NCBI GenBank assembly: GCA_027576995.1
Contig: JANBQC010000788.1
Coordinates: forward strand, 1 to 10,848
Length of the DNA: 10,848 bases
Reading direction: 5' to 3'
DNA from: Dimargaris cristalligena
Lineage: Eukaryota; Kickxellomycota; Dimargaritomycetes; Dimargaritales; Dimargaritaceae
Shown: positions 7,109 through 10,848 of the stretch, piece by piece
Layout of the letters: the number at the start of each line of letters is the position of its first letter
Numbering within the stretch: the stretch's first letter is position 1
Translations under genes and position numbers: made by a program
Notes under the pieces: model-generated
Told to the model about the DNA's origin: nothing
What the model saw: the letters and a program-made list of their open reading frames with translations, nothing else
Databases searched by the model: none

Positions 7109-9059
7109 TTAGGTGCACTCTTCCAAGAAACGGCGGTAGCAGCTACGGCAAGAGCGAACGGGAGTGCCATGGATGGCATCGAATTTTAAGTCGGGCTTGA
7201 GGTAGATGGTGTACTTGGAGCAATCCCCGCAAAACGACGATCCGCACCTACGCGCGTATTCGAGGGGAAAATATACCAACCACCAATAATCATAAAGCAA
7301 AATATAAAAGGAAGGGCTGTTAAGGACGGGTTCGAGCAGGTGAGATAGTGCAGCATGCAACAAGTGACGTCGACCTGCGTGGTATACATTCTCGGACTGC
7401 GGTTCCGAACCAACGAAGCCACATCAAATGTGGCAGTGTATGGTAGTTTATCACATTGGCGACGACAACAACAGACAGGGGGAGGACCCACATGATACCC
7501 GAAATATCCAAAAAGGGGACTACTCTACTCTACTTACGAGCGACAGTGGTGGTGGCGGAAGAAGAAGTTGAACTTGCGGCCGCACATGTGGTAGTTGCAG
7601 CGAGTGGACTCGGCATCGCTCTGGTGGATCCGAAGAATACGGCATGTTCGAGAGTAGTCGCATGCAGGGGATAAAAGGTGTCGCCGCAGCCCGGAGAAAT
7701 GGGGAAGTGAAGATTTTTTAGTAAAAAGAGCATCCCAAGGCGGAGACATTCGTATATGGGGGGAAGAAGAATGACAAGGGGGAGAAGAGTCGGTCGGCTG
7801 GTTTAGATGTACATACCCGTAGGGCCCGGGGAAGGGAGATTCACTTCTACATTATCCCGTGTAAAGGGACATTAGTCAACTTACCTTCCAGTGCTTGCGG
7901 GGCAGATCATCGCCCCAGATGTAGAGCGACATTCTTTCGGAGAGGGGCACCGGGCGGGTCACGGGTTTGACTTTCGGGAGGGGCGGATCCAGGTCGAGGT
8001 AGAGCGAATACTGGCCGGGCCGGTAGTCAGCGGCGTACATGGCGGAGGGAGTGGACTGGGTTAGCGGGGCCGAATGGGGGGGCTGCTGTTGCTGTTGAAA
8101 ATGGCCAGAGTGGGCGGAGTACGTGGATGCGGCATCAGAGGTTGCCGCCAAGTCAATCGCCAAGCCGGCGACGTTGTTGTTGGCGGTGGATGAGGAAGAC
8201 GGACGCCCCTCGTCCGATCCGGCGGAAGCGGTATGGCGATGCGGGGGCTGGGATTGTTGATCACACCATGAAAACCACCATAGATATCACGCCGAATTCG
8301 GATGGAGTGGAGTGGGAGAAGAGAATAAATAGTATAGATAAAAAAGAATCCCGGGGATAAGGGGATGTATGTAGAGGAAATCAATAAAGATGCACAAGGA
8401 GAAAAATTGGTGTGTTAGGGCTAGTCACTATCAAGTACCCCCATAAAGACAGTCCTGGTGGGAAGGCCTATACTCCATCATCACCACCACCACCACAGAC
8501 GGACAAAGGGCAGAAACACACCTATGCGTCTACCGAACCCTTGGTTTTTGGAATGGCAATGGGTGGCGACAATCCTTCATTCATCTTGTCATTAAGAGCC
8601 CTTCCATCAATTCGCGGGCCATGAAGCATCTCTACCAACCCTACAGACTGCCGGTGCATCGATGGATATCACCAATCAACTTACAATGTACTTGGAAGTG
8701 CCCACTTTGTAGCTTCCGGTTACGCGGGGTCGGAACCATTGGGCGCCCGGGACTCCGGTGCGGTCGTAGGTGCCCGAGCCGGGCAGCGGGGGGTCGGATA
8801 CGCGGTGGTAGCGGCGACGCGGCTGCTGCTGCTGGTGCGGGTTCTGGCTGTGGTTATGGTTATGGTGGTGGTGGTGAGGAGGACGGTCTTGGCGGTCGGC
8901 CAGCGGAGGGCACTGTAGACGAGAAGAGCCCGAGCTGGAACCGGAGGCAGAGGAGCGGAGGGAGGGAGTGGCCGAGGCGTTAGGGTAAACTACTGAGCCG
9001 CGCAGGTCCAAGGATGTCTTGGATAGCAGTTTAGGACGGGAGTCTTGTCGAGGCAGCAT
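7109..9059 (-). CDS. FYVE zinc-finger protein, four exons, 319 residues
   Basis: Probably a PtdIns3P-binding protein on endosomal or vacuolar membranes, inferred from the FYVE domain. Exons on the minus strand: 9059-8685, 8247-7885, 7620-7538 and 7247-7109 (960 coding bases with stop). All three donors are GTAAGT and all acceptors are AG; introns 1 and 2 fall in phase 0 and intron 3 splits a Ser codon, so the frame stays open. Residues 1-233 are disordered and Ser/Pro-rich with a His-rich run (62-70) and Gln runs (76-79, 176-180). The finger spans about 242-314: WKSD (245-248), Cys pairs 254/259, 272/275, 280/283 and 307/310, basic motif RHHHCR (268-273), then RSC (305-307). The first pair is C-x4-C instead of C-x2-C, as in a group of fungal FYVE proteins I recall, and His replaces Arg/Lys at 269. 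The start has ACC before ATG and an in-frame stop upstream. The exon 1/2 junction is the least certain part. Other FYVE classes lack this layout; I cannot name an orthologue. Confidence 0.87.
7248..7537 (-). other. Intron 3 of the FYVE gene
   Basis: 290 bases, from TC|GTAAGT to GCGTAG|G, splitting a Ser codon after two bases. It separates the third Cys of the finger from the fourth; joining restores C-R-S-C-G with correct FYVE spacing. Confidence 0.92.
7621..7884 (-). other. Intron 2 of the FYVE gene
   Basis: 264 bases, from AAG|GTAAGT to CCACCAG, phase 0. It splits the WxxD motif of the finger: W and K end exon 2, S and D begin exon 3. The match of the joined product to the family is strong evidence for the junction. 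Confidence 0.9.
8248..8684 (-). other. Intron 1 of the FYVE gene
   Basis: 437 bases, from GTAAGT after an ATT codon to CCCAG. Reading through from exon 1 hits a stop at the third codon, and exon 2's frame has a stop shortly upstream of the acceptor, which leaves only this AG as acceptor. Both ends are phase 0. It is long, so a small extra exon inside cannot be ruled out. Confidence 0.7.
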
Positions 9060-9344
9060 GGTTTGGAGGGGGTGGTAGTAGTAGCAGAAATAGTAGTGGT
9101 GGTGGTGCTAGACGCAGAGGCGGCAATAAATGATGGAGAGTAAGGAGAAGAAGCCAAGCAGGGGTAGCGAAGGGGGGGAGGGAGCAGCGACGGGAGTATT
9201 TGTATTGATCAGTCGGAGTATATGGCAGAAGGAAGGAGTGATAAATTGGAGGTGGCTGGAATCACAGGCAAACCCAGTAGACTGGGTGGGAGAATAGTAA
9301 ATGGTGTGACGGACGAGAGTGGTTGCTGATCTAACAACGGGCCT
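9060..9344 (-). promoter_or_regulatory. 5' flank and probable leader of the FYVE gene
   Basis: On the minus strand there is no ATG from 9344 down to the start codon, and the last 150 bases are C/T/A-rich with ACC/ACT triplet repeats, the same leader style as before the UNC93-like gene. No clear TATA box was seen. Confidence 0.4.
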
Positions 9345-9453
9345 TCATAACCTTCCTTACTAGGGTCCAGGGCTAATGCATGAGCCTCTTCTATAGGCAC
9401 ACTGGTTAAGGCTTGTTTTCATATATCTGTCCATACGGAGATTCATAGAATGA

Positions 9454-9479
9454 TTAATATATATATTATATTATATATA
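9454..9479. repeat. Imperfect TA-rich tract
   Basis: TA dinucleotides interrupted by extra T residues, about 400 bases upstream of the FYVE start codon. Confidence 0.8.
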
Positions 9480-9933
9480 CACCCACCAGCCAATACAATG
9501 ACCAACCCATTCATTATTAATCATCCGGCTTCTTGATACTACTATACTCTACCCCTTGCCAAATACCACGTAAATCGATGCTCCACACTTTCCTCTTCAC
9601 TCGCCCAGATTCACTCCTCCTGCCACCACCAGTGTGTGGGTGTGCACCACTCTCCTCCACCAGCTGGATCCATCTCGGTTTACACCAAAAAGGGATTGTC
9701 GTCTGGTTATTATTATGGTGATTATATTCTAGTCGGATATCACTGGCCAGTCCTCTCTGCGCCACACTCTCCGCCATTAGGGGGCAGGGTAATATTAAGG
9801 TATTATTTATTAAATGTTTTATCTATAGGGAAACAAGGTAAATGAGGAAGGATATAAAGTAGGCCTATGGGGAAAAGGTTTCCTCCCCCCTCCTCCTGCT
9901 GGTCGATACACTCTCCCCCTCCCATTCACTTGG

Positions 9934-9944
9934 GCGCGCGCGCG
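9934..9944. repeat. Alternating GC run
   Basis: Eleven bases of strict G/C alternation, a sequence type able to adopt Z-DNA under supercoiling. No gene feature is clearly tied to it. Confidence 0.7.
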
Positions 9945-9984
9945 AGTTGGTTTTAACCCTCTAACACATATCCCTGAGGGCTAG

Positions 9985-10195
9985 TGTGTCGCAAGGATTC
10001 ACCGTAACTATTAGTCCACACTCCGAACCCGTACCCAACCTAAATCAGCGACCCTCCCATAGCTTACCAGGCACCCCATCATTCAACCAGCCCTGGAGCT
10101 ACCACAACCAAGGCGTTCGGGATTCCCAGCCAGGGTATTACCATCCCGCCTCCTTCCCGACCTGTACCTGTTGTCTTCCTTCCCGTCTACGATGA
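9985..10195 (+). CDS. Weak candidate coding exon, unknown protein
   Basis: The frame is open from 9965 to a TGA at 10193-10195 with no ATG. It encodes about 70 residues rich in Pro, Ser, Asn and Gln (for example NLNQRPSHSLPGTPSFNQPW) and many codons end in C, as in the window's real genes. Just upstream are a branch-point-like CTAAC (9960-9964) and AGs at 9977-9978 and 9983-9984 that could be acceptors. I could not identify the upstream exon or a family, so it may be chance. If real, it would be a terminal exon. Confidence 0.2.
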
Positions 10196-10320
10196 AACAG
10201 GTAGTAGAGTCAGGAATACCGCCCCTTTATCCCGCGCAACCTTCGCTAAATTTGCACAGTCGAATAGACAGACCGAATAGATGAACGATCAAGCTGGAAA
10301 AAAGGGATGATTATTGATTA

Positions 10321-10346
10321 TAATATATATATGTATATATATATAA
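10321..10346. repeat. Near-perfect TA tract with one G
   Basis: TA dinucleotides broken once by TG. It is one of six TA-rich tracts in the window, all in non-coding DNA. Confidence 0.85.
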
Positions 10347-10595
10347 ATGGCGGCCCGGAGAAAATCGGCGGTGGCGTACACCCCGCTCGAAACTCCGACC
10401 CTTCGTAACAGTCGTGCGGATTAGGGTGCGCACTGTTAGAGGATGATCGGTGGAGTATATCCCTTCTTAACCACATTGCCTGGTTCCGGTGGCATGTGGG
10501 TAAACACGTCAACCTTGAGCACCCGGAGGCTGTTGGGCTCGACTCCCCCTCCAGACAGCCAGCGGGGGGAGATGTGTCTATTTCCCTTTTTACTA

Positions 10596-10629
10596 ATGGA
10601 TGGATGGATGGGTGGGTGGGTGGATGGGG
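10596..10629. repeat. TGGA / TGGG tetranucleotide repeat
   Basis: Three TGGA units, three TGGG units, then single TGGA and TGGG units. The G-triplets on the plus strand could in principle stack as a G-quadruplex, although only four short runs are present. Confidence 0.85.
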
Positions 10630-10848
10630 TTGTCCGCCGGGTAGAATGAAGTTTTTTCCCGGTTTCTGCGGACCGTTCACTGCCATCATTATTTACGGAG
10701 CCGCTACAGGTCGTCTGGTTCATAGTCATCATGAAGCAGGAGACGGACTAGCCTACATTTACACACTAGACCAGGCAAGCCTCCCCTTTTCGGAGCTTCT
10801 TCTAATTTAGTTTTGATTTTCATCATAATAGTTATTGATATGCTATGC

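Larger units (their letters stand above)
9345..9964. other. Intergenic stretch, no supportable gene
   Basis: Contains an AT-rich tract and short open frames on both strands (for example minus strand 9777-9517, 86 codons) with no family resemblance. A GC alternating run lies near its right end. Confidence 0.45.
10196..10848. other. Right end of the window, no supportable gene
   Basis: Open frames exist on both strands (for example plus 10496-10810 and minus 10732-10436), but all run through the TGGA/TGGG simple repeat, overlap each other, and resemble nothing known. A coding exon here cannot be excluded. Confidence 0.4.

Noticed and set aside
6672..7179. Open frames on both strands of the purine-rich tract, up to 126 codons
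   Set aside because: Low-complexity translations with no family character; the region follows the FYVE stop codon.
9517..9777. 86-codon minus-strand ORF starting with ATG
   Set aside because: Weak start context, no recognisable motif, and a length that can arise by chance here.
10318..10810. Overlapping frames of 98-123 codons on both strands at the right end
   Set aside because: They run through the TGGA/TGGG repeat and TA tract and conflict with each other; no motif recognised.
1..10848. CRISPR array, transposon ends or reverse transcriptase remnants
   Set aside because: No regularly spaced repeats, no long terminal or inverted repeats, and no transposase or RT motifs seen on either strand.

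Overview
The window looks like nuclear DNA of a filamentous, probably early-diverging fungus. The reasons are: three eukaryotic protein genes spaced kilobases apart; introns that all begin GTAAGT; pyrimidine-rich leaders ahead of start codons with A at -3; an FYVE finger with the C-x4-C first cysteine pair I recall from fungal proteins; and an UNC93-type membrane protein of the short fungal kind. I cannot name the species from sequence alone.

Layout. (1) Positions 1-734, minus strand: N-terminal part of a DNA polymerase delta third subunit (POLD3/Cdc27 type), cut by the left edge. (2) Positions 735-4661: a 3.9 kb divergent intergenic region with no supportable gene. It carries several simple repeats, long blocks of alternating G/C strand skew, and an 830-base stretch just before the next gene with no ATG on its coding strand. 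(3) Positions 4662-6083, plus strand: a complete intronless 473-residue UNC93-like major facilitator protein. (4) Positions 6084-7108: a convergent intergenic region. (5) Positions 7109-9059, minus strand: a four-exon gene for a 319-residue protein with a C-terminal FYVE zinc finger. I assembled it from four open segments whose splice sites and phases agree; no single uninterrupted reading frame shows the whole finger. (6) Positions 9060-10848: the FYVE gene's 5' flank, then mostly non-coding sequence with AT and TGGA/TGGG repeats and one weak candidate exon at about 9985-10195.

The three genes do not form a pathway: one acts in DNA replication, one is a probable transporter or channel-like protein, and one probably binds PtdIns3P on endosomal or vacuolar membranes. 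The window does not look like a mobile or defence island, and I found no convincing new multi-gene system. The most interesting material is the non-coding architecture before the UNC93-like gene, with a composition switch point near 3840, and the atypical FYVE finger with its long introns.
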